39,367 bases of DNA from DASYPP01 sp036006525 (GTDB lineage Bacteria; Gemmatimonadota; Gemmatimonadetes; Gemmatimonadales; GWC2-71-9). A program made the position numbers and the translations under genes. Every line of letters begins with the position of its first letter. The stretch's first letter is position 1. Where the stretch lies: the NCBI GenBank assembly GCA_036006525.1, contig DASYPP010000023.1, positions 1 to 39,367 on the forward strand. Reading direction: 5' to 3'. Under the pieces are notes generated by a model. The model did no database searches. It worked only from the letters and a program-made list of their open reading frames with translations, and was not told the DNA's origin. Below are positions 19,036 to 26,079 of this stretch, piece after piece.

Positions 19036-19099
19036 GGAGGAAATAATACACGCTTCGCGCTTTTCGGGTTACCACGCGTGTGGACTTCTGGCGGATATT

Positions 19100-19111
19100 C
19101 CCCATATGGGG
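19100..19111. other. 12-bp perfect palindrome upstream of rho
   Basis: CCCCATATGGGG in the 112-base gap between rho (start 19035, minus) and the DNA ligase stop (19148, minus). It could be a dimeric regulator site in the rho leader; no family is assigned. Confidence 0.3.
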
Positions 19112-19147
19112 GGCGGAGGCCTCATGGGGGCGGGTGTGAGACCCACC

Positions 19148-20146
19148 CTATGTCACCTGGTCCATCAGGCACTGCTTCGGCGCCTTGTCCGGTCGCCAGC
19201 GCAGGAGCTTGGTGCCGTGGCGAAAGCGCCCGCCGGTGAAGTGGTCGTACGACACCTCGACGACCAGCTTGGTTTTGAGCGGCTGCCACTCCCCGGTGCG
19301 TTCGGTGCTCCACCGGCTGGGACCTCCCGGCGCCCGGCCGGTAAAGCCCGGCGGCCCGACCAGCGCTTCCAGTTTCGGCGTCAGCGCTTTCTTGTCCGCC
19401 GCGCTCAAGCTCGAGGTGAACCCGACATGGTGGAGCAGCCCTCCCGGCTCGTCGTACAGTCCGAGCAGCAGGGAACCCACGACGCCACCGCTGGCGGCAT
19501 ACCGGAAGCCGCCGATGACGCAGTCCGCGGTGCGTATCCGTTTCACTTTCACCATTCCGGTGCGCTCGCCGGACTGGTATGGCAGATCCATCCGCTTGGC
19601 GACCACGCCGTCCCGGTTCCCGCCCGCCCGCTTGAGCCACTCGACGGCTTCGGCCAGGTCTCTGGTGACCGGTGAGAGCCGGAGGCTCGAGGATTTCGCA
19701 TGCTTCTGAAAGAACGTTTCCAGTTTCTCGCGCCGTTCCTGGAGTGGCCGATCGGTGATCCGGGTCCCCTGCTCATCGACCAGCAGGTCGAAGAGAATGA
19801 ATTCGGCGGGATGCTCCGCCACCAGCTTCGCCACCCGGCTCTCAGCCGGATGAATCCGGAGGAGCAGCTCGTCGAATTCAAACTTGCCGTTCACCGGAAT
19901 GACCATCTCTCCATCGATGACGGCCCGGGTGACCTTGAGCGATTTGACCGTGGCGACCACGTCGGGGAAATAGCGTTCCAGCGGCTTGCCGGCCTTGGAC
20001 TGGAGCCGGATCTCGTCGCCGTCCCGGAAGGCCAGGCAGCGGAAGCCGTCCCACTTGGGCTCGTATAGCCACTCGGAGCCGGACGGGAGCGTTGCGGCGG
20101 TCTTCGCTTCCATCACCGGGAAGGGGTAGGGGAGCGGGAGACTCAC
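19148..20146 (-). CDS. ATP-dependent DNA ligase (LigD ligase-domain/LigC type)
   Basis: 332 aa. The nucleotidyl-transfer motif I is YEPKWDGFR with Lys31; motifs AVIDGEMV, FILFDLLV, DGVVAKRMDLPY and MVKVKR follow. An OB fold (CVIGGFRYAASGGVVGSLLLG) and C-terminal KTKLVVEVSYDH...RHGTKLLRWRPDK complete the protein. The GTG at 20146 is chosen because it overlaps the stop of the upstream polymerase gene in GTGA. This means the LigD-like polymerase and ligase are made as separate, translationally coupled chains. Expected role is sealing ends in non-homologous end joining; no nuclease (phosphoesterase) domain is present. Confidence 0.92.
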   Translation of the reverse strand: MSLPLPYPFPVMEAKTAATLPSGSEWLYEPKWDGFRCLAFRDGDEIRLQSKAGKPLERYFPDVVATVKSLKVTRAVIDGEMVIPVNGKFEFDELLLRIHPAESRVAKLVAEHPAEFILFDLLVDEQGTRITDRPLQERREKLETFFQKHAKSSSLRLSPVTRDLAEAVEWLKRAGGNRDGVVAKRMDLPYQSGERTGMVKVKRIRTADCVIGGFRYAASGGVVGSLLLGLYDEPGGLLHHVGFTSSLSAADKKALTPKLEALVGPPGFTGRAPGGPSRWSTERTGEWQPLKTKLVVEVSYDHFTGGRFRHGTKLLRWRPDKAPKQCLMDQVT

Positions 20147-21144
20147 AGCACCTTGTCCAGCCGGAACCGCCCCTTCTCCTGCAGCAGCGGTTTCCAGAGG
20201 TCGCCCAGCTGTTTCACCCGCGCGGTCACGTTGTCCATCCGGAAATCCTCCAACCGGATGCCTTGGTCGATCTCTTCCCATGAGACCGGCGTGGAGACCG
20301 CCGCCACCGGTACCGGCCGCACCGAATAGATGGAGGCCAGGGTACGGCCCCACGCGTTCTGGTTGTAGTCGACCAGCACCTTGTCATCCGGCCGCTTGGC
20401 GAGGGCGTACACCGCGGTGACCAGCTTGGGATACTGCGACGCCAGGGTGTGCGCCACCGCCTTGGCAAAGGTCCATACCTGTTTCTGGGTCGGGCCCCGC
20501 ACGATGGGCGCATAGATGTGAATACCCCGGCTCCCCGTGGTCTTGGCGTAGTGCGGCATCTTGAGGAGGGTAAGGGCTTCATGCACGATGCGGGCGGTCT
20601 CCAGCACCTGGTCGAATCCGGCCCGGGGCCCCGGGTCAAGATCGAAGTGCAGGTAGTCAGGTCGGTCCACGTCGTCGCAGCGGGCATACCACTGGTTGAG
20701 GTCGATGCAGCCCAGGTTGATCACCCAAAGCAGCGCGGGGAGGTCCTGGATCATCGGGAAGTCGATCACGTTGCCGCTGGAATGCTCGATCGTGCAGGTC
20801 TGAATCCACTCCGGGCGGGGGGCCGGCGCACGCTTCATGAAGAAGAACTTCTCATGAATCCCGTTGGGATAGCGTTTCATTACCATCGCGCGGTCGCGCA
20901 GGTGGGGCAACAGCACCGGGGCAATGTCCGCGTAGTATTGCAACAGGTCCCGCTTGGTATAGCCTTTTTCCGGGAAGAAGACCTTGGACAGGTTGCTGAG
21001 AGCGACGGTCCTGTCGCCGATGGTGATTTCGACATCCTTGCGATCGCCCGGGATGGTCACTCGGGGAACCTTGGCGGGGATTTTCTCGGCCTTCCCCTGC
21101 CGGGTGGCGCGGTGCAGTCCCTCCTCCAGGCGCTCCGGGCTCAC
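20143..21144 (-). CDS. LigD-type primase/polymerase domain protein (PolDom)
   Basis: 333 aa, a stand-alone LigD polymerase domain. The core begins near 40 (VALSNLSKVFFPEKGYTKRDLL) and contains MKRYPNGIHEKFFFMKRAP. The metal-binding Asp pair is in HFDLDPGP (168, 170), followed by GSRGIHIYAP and a third Asp in VLVDYNQN (259). Family knowledge: it adds ribo- or deoxynucleotides at broken DNA ends. Its GTG start overlaps the stop of the upstream 201-aa protein (GTGA), and its own stop overlaps the ligase start in the same way. Three genes are therefore coupled in the order unknown, polymerase, ligase. Confidence 0.92.
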   Translation of the reverse strand: MSPERLEEGLHRATRQGKAEKIPAKVPRVTIPGDRKDVEITIGDRTVALSNLSKVFFPEKGYTKRDLLQYYADIAPVLLPHLRDRAMVMKRYPNGIHEKFFFMKRAPAPRPEWIQTCTIEHSSGNVIDFPMIQDLPALLWVINLGCIDLNQWYARCDDVDRPDYLHFDLDPGPRAGFDQVLETARIVHEALTLLKMPHYAKTTGSRGIHIYAPIVRGPTQKQVWTFAKAVAHTLASQYPKLVTAVYALAKRPDDKVLVDYNQNAWGRTLASIYSVRPVPVAAVSTPVSWEEIDQGIRLEDFRMDNVTARVKQLGDLWKPLLQEKGRFRLDKVL

Positions 21145-21746
21145 CGCATCCGCTCCAGCCTGGGCGGGCGGGGTCCGTGGCGGACCGCGCCTGCCACGGG
21201 AACGTAGGTCAGTTCCCGGCCTTCCCGCGCGCAGCGAAGCATGAGGCCGCCCCGGCTCATGTCCCCGCGACCGACAAACTCAACCGGGAAGAGCAGCCGC
21301 TCGCCCAGGCCCTCGGTGAGAACCTCGACGTACTTTCCGGTGGCGACGCTTCCCAGGAGCACGACCTCGAGGGTGCGGTCGCCGGCGAGAAGCCGCTCCA
21401 GGTCCCGCTGCAGCGGAGCACTATAGCGGGCATCGTCTTCGTCAATGTTGACCGAGGCAAATTCGTTCAAGTCTCCCACCGTGACCGGCGAATCCGGTTC
21501 CACCAGGCCGCGGGTGGGCGTGATGATGAGCAGGCCGGGATGGCGTGTCGTCGCCTGGGCGAACTGCCGGGCGTAGGCCAGCTTGCCCCGGAAGTAGAGT
21601 CCGCTCAGAAAGCTGAATACCTCGCCCAACGGGGCCCCGCCATCCCGGAGTCGGGTAGCCAGGGGAAACGCGGCGGCTTCGCGCCGCAGGAGCGCCGCGC
21701 GCTTGCCCCCGCACCATGCCGGGCTCAAGAGAAAAACTCGAGACAT
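21141..21746 (-). CDS. Unrecognised 201-aa protein coupled to end-joining polymerase and ligase genes
   Basis: It opens VFLLSPAWCGGKRAALLRRE. Distinct blocks follow: LGEVFSFLSGLYFRGKLAYAR (about 41-61), LLIITPTRGLVEPDSPVTV, ASVNIDEDDARYSAPLQRDL, EVVLLGSVATGKYVEVL and FVGRGDMSRGGLMLRCAREG. It is not Ku: the Ku core and its N-terminal signature are absent. The succession of a GLY-F-G block, an IITPTRGLV block and a LLGS-GKY block faintly recalls the YaaA/DUF6884 fold, which would fit a DNA-damage role, but this is a guess. The stop overlaps the polymerase start (GTGA). The ATG at 21746 follows array E closely. I expect it to act with the two repair proteins. Confidence 0.75.
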   Translation of the reverse strand: MSRVFLLSPAWCGGKRAALLRREAAAFPLATRLRDGGAPLGEVFSFLSGLYFRGKLAYARQFAQATTRHPGLLIITPTRGLVEPDSPVTVGDLNEFASVNIDEDDARYSAPLQRDLERLLAGDRTLEVVLLGSVATGKYVEVLTEGLGERLLFPVEFVGRGDMSRGGLMLRCAREGRELTYVPVAGAVRHGPRPPRLERMR

Positions 21747-21760
21747 GGGGGAAAAGTAAC

Positions 21761-21875
21761 GGGTACTGGGTACTGGGTACTGGGTACTGGGTACTGGGTA
21801 CTGGGTGCAGGGTACTGGGTACTGGGTGCAGGACGGTCGCAGTACCCAGTACGCAGTACGCAGTACCCAGTACCC
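21761..21875. repeat. Two-armed heptad array E (GGGTACT), 10 + 5 perfect words
   Basis: The left arm (21761-21830) is ten unbroken 7-base words: six GGGTACT, one GGGTGCA, two GGGTACT, one GGGTGCA. The right arm (21841-21875) is AGTACCC, AGTACGC, AGTACGC, AGTACCC, AGTACCC. A ten-base spacer separates them. The right arm touches the stop codon of topoisomerase IB copy 2 (21876-21878), and the left arm begins 14 bases before the next start on the minus strand. It is the cleanest array in the window. Confidence 0.9.
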
Positions 21876-22958
21876 TTACGCGGCCATCTTGACCCGGGCT
21901 TTGATTATTGCGAGCACCGCGGCCTCTTCCCGCTCCAGCCCTTTCGCCCGGGCCCGCTTGAGCTCCCGGTCGTACATCTCCAGCAGGGTTCCTTCGAGGT
22001 ACGCCTCGAACAGCGCGGGATGCACGTAGTACTTCCGGCAAACCGCCCGGGTATTGTTGAGCTGCAGTGCCACCCGGTCCACCGCCTTCAGGTAGTGGCC
22101 CTTCGCTTCCCTGGCGTCCGCCGCCTTGCCGATGTCACGCAAGGCGGCTGCGGCCAGCATGGTGCCGGACCAGGTCCGGAAATCCTTCGCGGTGAACTCG
22201 CCCCCGGTAGTCTCCCTGATGTAGTTATTGACGTCCTCGGAATTGATCGGTCCCCGGTTTCCATCGGCATCGAGGAACTGAAAGAGTTCCTGGCCCGGAA
22301 TCGACTGGCAGTGCTGAACAATACGCGCCAATCGCCGGTCGCTGATGTCGCACGAGTGCACCTTCCCGCTCTTCCCCCTGAATTCGAACCGGATAGTCGA
22401 GCCGGTAATCTCCACGTGCTGGTCCTTGAGCGTGGTCAGGCCGAAGGACTTGTTCGCCTTCGCGTACTCCTCGTTCCCCACCCTGATGCAGGTCCATTCC
22501 AGGAGCCGCACCACCGCCGCCAGCACTTTCTGGCGGGGGAGGCCGGGGAGCTCCATGTCCTTCTCGACCCGGGCCCGAAGGCCAGGCAGCACCTCGGAAA
22601 ATGCCAGCATCCGGGTAAACTTGGTTTCATCCCGGATCGAGCGCCATTTCGGGTGATAGCGATACTGTTTCCGCTTCCGGGCATCGCGTCCGGTGGCCAG
22701 GATATGGCCCCGCGGGTCGGGGCTGATCCAGACGTCGGTGTACGCCGGGGGAATGGCGAGGGAGCGAATGCGTTTCAACTGGGTCGCGTCCGTCACCGTT
22801 GCGCCGCTGGCCTCGCGATAGACAAATCCCTTCCCCCGTTTTTCCCGGCGAATCCCCGGACTCTGATCGGTGACGTAGCGGAGCCCGGCCTCGCGGGCGA
22901 CGGCTTCGGGCTCGACCGCTAAGGGCCTGGGCTTCCTGGAGGCGAAGGTTCGAGGCAT
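21876..22958 (-). CDS. DNA topoisomerase IB (poxvirus-type), copy 2
   Basis: 360 aa, a full-length paralogue of copy 1 with the same layout: LRYVTDQSPGIRREKRGKGF, IPPAYTDVWISPDPRGHI, RKRKQYRYHPKW, KDFRTWSGT and TRAVCRKYYVHP with the active-site Tyr. The C-terminus is longer and more charged (YDRELKRARAKGLEREEAAV). It lies upstream of the unknown-polymerase-ligase set on the same strand, with array E in the 129-base gap. It may relax supercoils around repair, but that link is only positional. A basic N-terminus (MPRTFASRKPRP) follows the ATG at 22958. The 120 bases to the divergent kinase gene hold no array. Confidence 0.93.
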   Translation of the reverse strand: MPRTFASRKPRPLAVEPEAVAREAGLRYVTDQSPGIRREKRGKGFVYREASGATVTDATQLKRIRSLAIPPAYTDVWISPDPRGHILATGRDARKRKQYRYHPKWRSIRDETKFTRMLAFSEVLPGLRARVEKDMELPGLPRQKVLAAVVRLLEWTCIRVGNEEYAKANKSFGLTTLKDQHVEITGSTIRFEFRGKSGKVHSCDISDRRLARIVQHCQSIPGQELFQFLDADGNRGPINSEDVNNYIRETTGGEFTAKDFRTWSGTMLAAAALRDIGKAADAREAKGHYLKAVDRVALQLNNTRAVCRKYYVHPALFEAYLEGTLLEMYDRELKRARAKGLEREEAAVLAIIKARVKMAA

Positions 22959-23078
22959 GGCGACGACGATATGGCCTGACGCTCCTCGGAACCTGTGAGC
23001 GGTGTCACCGGTTCCTCTGGTGAGATGGCTCGCAACCGCTACCTTTACTGAGACTTAGCCCTCCAACACCAGCGATTC

Positions 23079-24671
23079 ATGGCTGCCCGACGCCTTCACG
23101 CCCGTTTCAGCACACCTTCGGCTCCAGCCGTGTCAGGCTCGGATTCCCGCCCCTCCCTACCGCAGGACGTCCTGCAGCAAGCGTCCCGAAGGCTGGCCAT
23201 CGTCAGTCTCGTTGGCCTGGGTCTTTGGCTGGTGAACCTCTTCGTCTTCCGAGTAGTACCCCGCCTGATCGGCTGGACCGGGCGCGATTTGAATCCCAAT
23301 CCAGGCGAGATGAATGTCATCGTGGTCATCATGGTGGCCGTCTCGCTGGCGCTGTTTTTCGTCGCCCGCACCCCGCGCAAGGACTGCAGTCTTACCCTGA
23401 ATCTGGGGCTCGGCTACGAAGTACTGACCGCGGCGGCGATCGGGTATATCAATCACTGGGTCATCATCACCCCTGGTGACGAGCACGGCGTGTCCTGGGT
23501 GGCAGTCATCATCCTGCTCTTCGCCGCGCTGCTCCCGACCTTGCCCCGGTATACCGCGATCGCGGCACTCACGGCGGCGCTCATGGATCCGCTGTTCTAC
23601 CTGGCATGGCTCGCCCAGCATGGCGAGGTCCACGCCATGGGCTCGGCGATCGGGACGGCGTTCTTTCTCCACGCTCCCAATTTCATGTGCGTCGGCATCG
23701 CCCTGGTGATTTCCCAGATCTACACCGGGCTCGGCCACCAGGTGAAGAAGGCGCGGGACCTGGGCAGCTACGAGCTGGCCGACCTGCTTGGCAGCGGCGG
23801 CATGGGAGAGGTCTGGCGGGCGAACCACCGTCTCCTGGCCAGGCCGGCGGCCATCAAACTGATCCGCGCGGAAAAACTCGGTGCTGCCGACCCCGAGGCC
23901 GCCCACATGGTGCAGGCCCGGTTCCGCCGCGAAGCCCAGGCGGCGGCGTCGCTGCGTTCACCGCATACCATCGAGCTTTTCGATTTCGGTATTTCGCAGG
24001 ACGGAACGTTCTACTATGTCATGGAGCTGCTGGACGGGCTCGACCTCGACCAGCTGGTACGCCGCTTCGGCCCGCTGGAGCCGGCCCGCGCCATCGCCAT
24101 CCTGCTCCAGGCCTGTGACTCACTGGGCGAGGCCCACCAACTCGGTCTCACTCACCGCGACATCAAGCCGGCGAACATCTATCTCTGCCGGATGGGTCTG
24201 CAGCACGACTACGTCAAGGTCCTGGACTTCGGGCTGGTCAAGTCGGCCGAAGGGTCGCGGGAACAAAGCATGTTAACGGCCCCCAACTCCACCGCCGGTA
24301 CGCCCGCCTTCATGCCGCCCGAGATGGCCCTGGGTGAGGCGGTAGACGGCCGCACCGATCTCTACGCCCTCGGTTGCGTGGCCTACTGGCTGCTCACCGG
24401 GCGACTGGTCTTCGAAAGCGATAACAGCATTCAGATGATCGCCCATCATGTCCGGACTCCGCCGGTCCCGCCCTCCCAGAAGAGCGAGTTCCCGATTCCG
24501 GCCGAGCTCGATGCCGCGATCCTGGCCTGCCTGGCCAAGGCCCCGGCGGACCGCCCGGCCACCGCTCAGCACCTGGTTCGGCGCCTGGCCGCCATCGGTT
24601 TGCCCGGCACATGGGACGGGGACCGGGCCGCCCACTGGTGGGACGCCCACCTGCCTGCTGTGCCATCCTGA
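23079..24671 (+). CDS. Membrane-anchored Ser/Thr protein kinase, N-terminal multi-helix module
   Basis: 530 aa. About six hydrophobic helices occupy residues 39-215 (IVSLVGLGLWLVNLFVF, VIVVIMVAVSLALFFVA, WVAVIILLFAALLP and others). This differs from the usual single helix after the kinase. The kinase domain then runs from about 228 to 515: LLGSGGMGEVW, AAIKLI, HRDIKPANI, VLDFGLVKS, GTPAFMPPEM. All catalytic residues are present. The membrane part probably senses a signal and the kinase faces the cytoplasm. It precedes an ECF sigma operon on the same strand, separated by 187 bases with array F, so a regulatory link is possible but not shown. Confidence 0.88.
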   Translation: MAARRLHARFSTPSAPAVSGSDSRPSLPQDVLQQASRRLAIVSLVGLGLWLVNLFVFRVVPRLIGWTGRDLNPNPGEMNVIVVIMVAVSLALFFVARTPRKDCSLTLNLGLGYEVLTAAAIGYINHWVIITPGDEHGVSWVAVIILLFAALLPTLPRYTAIAALTAALMDPLFYLAWLAQHGEVHAMGSAIGTAFFLHAPNFMCVGIALVISQIYTGLGHQVKKARDLGSYELADLLGSGGMGEVWRANHRLLARPAAIKLIRAEKLGAADPEAAHMVQARFRREAQAAASLRSPHTIELFDFGISQDGTFYYVMELLDGLDLDQLVRRFGPLEPARAIAILLQACDSLGEAHQLGLTHRDIKPANIYLCRMGLQHDYVKVLDFGLVKSAEGSREQSMLTAPNSTAGTPAFMPPEMALGEAVDGRTDLYALGCVAYWLLTGRLVFESDNSIQMIAHHVRTPPVPPSQKSEFPIPAELDAAILACLAKAPADRPATAQHLVRRLAAIGLPGTWDGDRAAHWWDAHLPAVPS

Positions 24672-24698
24672 CCCCCAGCCGGAACCGGCAAACCGCCT

Positions 24699-24767
24699 AA
24701 CGCAAAGGCGCCAAGGCGCAAAGAAGGACAATTAATGCGTTTCTTTGCGGCTCCGCGCCTTTGCGTT
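24699..24767. repeat. Two-armed octamer array F (GCGCAAAG) after kinase gene
   Basis: The left arm has the octamers ACGCAAAG, GCGCCAAG, GCGCAAAG followed by AA. The right arm (24740-24767) is the complement of ACGCAAAG, GCGCGGAG, CCGCAAAG. The outer 13 bases, AACGCAAAGGCGC and GCGCCTTTGCGTT, pair perfectly. The loop is AT-rich (GACAATTAATGC). The same word family recurs at 29073-29138. The rest of 24672-24858 shows nothing else I can name. Confidence 0.8.
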
Positions 24768-24858
24768 GGATGTTGTAACAGCCAAAGCCGGTAGAGTTTC
24801 CAACGTCCTGGCCTAGCCCCGTATCGAATACCCCGAATCCTCACCCTGGGCGTTCGGA

Positions 24859-25416
24859 GTGGCCTCTCTGACATCGGAACCTGTGGACTACAGCGCCTCA
24901 ACCGAGGTGGATGACGTCGCCCTGGCTGCCGCCGGTGATACCGCCGCCTTCGAGCGGTTGTACCGCAAGCACGTCGAGAAGGTCCACGGGCTGGCCCGCT
25001 GGCTGCTCGGGGACGACGTGGAGGACGCGGTACAGGATGTTTTCATCCGGGTCTGGCAGAAGCTGAGCCAATTCGAGGGGCGATCGGCCTTCGGTACCTG
25101 GCTGCACCGGCTGGCGGTGAGCGTGCTGCTCCGCCGCCGCCAGGTCCGCGGGATCCGGGAGGCGAGACACACGGGCGGAGAGATCGCGATCGGCGAAAAG
25201 GCGAGCCGGCGGGTGACCCCGGATCTCCGGGTCGCGATCGAGACAGCGGTAGACAAACTGCCGGACGGGGCGCGAGAAGTCTTCGTGCTGCACGACATGG
25301 AGGGGTACCGGCACGAGGAAATCGGGACGCTGCTGGGGTGCACCTCGGGAACTTCCCGGTCTCAGCTGCACCGCGCCAGGATGATGCTGCGGGAATACCT
25401 GTCGGAGGAGTCATGA
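24859..25416 (+). CDS. ECF-type RNA polymerase sigma factor
   Basis: 185 aa. Sigma region 2 is ERLYRKHVEKVHGLARWLL...DAVQDVFIRVWQKLSQFEGRSAFGTWLHRLA. Region 4 is KLPDGAREVFVLHDMEGYRHEEIGTLLG...SQLHRARMMLREYL, a clear helix-turn-helix. Region 3 is absent, as in ECF factors. The start is GTG (24859). The stop overlaps the ATG of the next gene (ATGA), which encodes an anti-sigma factor, the usual arrangement for signal-controlled ECF units. It most likely drives its own operon of envelope proteins. Confidence 0.92.
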   Translation: MASLTSEPVDYSASTEVDDVALAAAGDTAAFERLYRKHVEKVHGLARWLLGDDVEDAVQDVFIRVWQKLSQFEGRSAFGTWLHRLAVSVLLRRRQVRGIREARHTGGEIAIGEKASRRVTPDLRVAIETAVDKLPDGAREVFVLHDMEGYRHEEIGTLLGCTSGTSRSQLHRARMMLREYLSEES

Positions 25417-26069
25417 GCGAACACATGCTGGATCAGCTGAGCGACTACCTGGACGACGAGCTCGATCCGGTCACCACCGCCGCCGTGGCGCGCCACCTTG
25501 CCGAGTGCCAGGCCTGCGCCGAGACGCTGGAGCAGTTGCGAGCCGTCCGGACCTGGGCGCCCGGTTATACCGGGTTGCCGACCTCGGGGGACCTGTGGCC
25601 CCAGGTGAAGCGAGGCATCGCGACGCCGGCCCGGGCCACGCTCCCCTGGCACGGGCGGCGGGTGACCATCGGTATGCCGCTGCTGCTGGCGGCGAGTGTC
25701 GTCCTAATGCTCCTCTCGGCGACGGCCGTGACACTCTTGCGGCATGGTCAGACTATCAGTCCGGACAGCACCGTGAGGGGGCCTGGGGGTTGGAATTTCA
25801 CGGTGGCTGGAACCACCGACCAGCAGTACGACACCGCAGTGGCCCAGCTGGAGGAGCTGCTTGCGACCAACGATACCCTGCTCGAGCCAGGCACCCTCCA
25901 GGTGATCCGGCAGAGTCTGATGAAAATCGACCAGGCGATCGCCGATGCTCGCGTCGCGATCGCGCGGGACTCCAATAACGCATTTCTCCGCGCCAGCATC
26001 GCCGCCAACATGCGGCGCAAGCTGGCCCTGTTGCGGACCGCGGCCCAGGCCGTGACCGCCAAATCCTGA
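25413..26069 (+). CDS. Membrane anti-sigma factor with zinc-binding (HxxxCxxC) domain
   Basis: 218 aa from the ATG overlapping the sigma stop. The N-terminal anti-sigma domain has His28, Cys32 and Cys35 (ARHLAECQACAE), the ZAS motif. One transmembrane helix lies near 86-109 (PLLLAASVVLMLLSATAV). The outer part has a helical segment (QQYDTAVAQLEELL to AFLRASIAANMRRKLALLRT). It should hold the ECF sigma factor at the membrane until an envelope signal releases it. The order sigma, anti-sigma, then two exported beta-helical proteins suggests the latter belong to the same response. Confidence 0.9.
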   Translation: MSEHMLDQLSDYLDDELDPVTTAAVARHLAECQACAETLEQLRAVRTWAPGYTGLPTSGDLWPQVKRGIATPARATLPWHGRRVTIGMPLLLAASVVLMLLSATAVTLLRHGQTISPDSTVRGPGGWNFTVAGTTDQQYDTAVAQLEELLATNDTLLEPGTLQVIRQSLMKIDQAIADARVAIARDSNNAFLRASIAANMRRKLALLRTAAQAVTAKS

Positions 26070-26079
26070 AGAGGTCAAA

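Noticed and set aside
19035..19045. A perfect Shine-Dalgarno sequence (AAGGAGG) on the plus strand opposite the rho start.
   Set aside because: No start codon follows at suitable distance and no plausible plus-strand gene follows; it is probably incidental, though the complementary minus-strand CCTCCTT is noted under rho.
20110..20146. A possible further word array (CTCCCG/CTCCCCTA type) at the ligase start.
   Set aside because: The period is irregular, and the encoded LPLPYPFPVMEAK resembles the normal Pro-rich N-terminus of such ligases.
21141..21746. A Ku protein next to the LigD-type genes.
   Set aside because: The expected Ku N-terminus and core are absent, and the residues present do not match Ku; only the position suggested it.
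21761..21875. A CRISPR array or CRISPR-like repeat-spacer structure.
   Set aside because: Words are 7 bases and contiguous with no unique spacers; no cas genes are nearby; the second half is the complement of the first.
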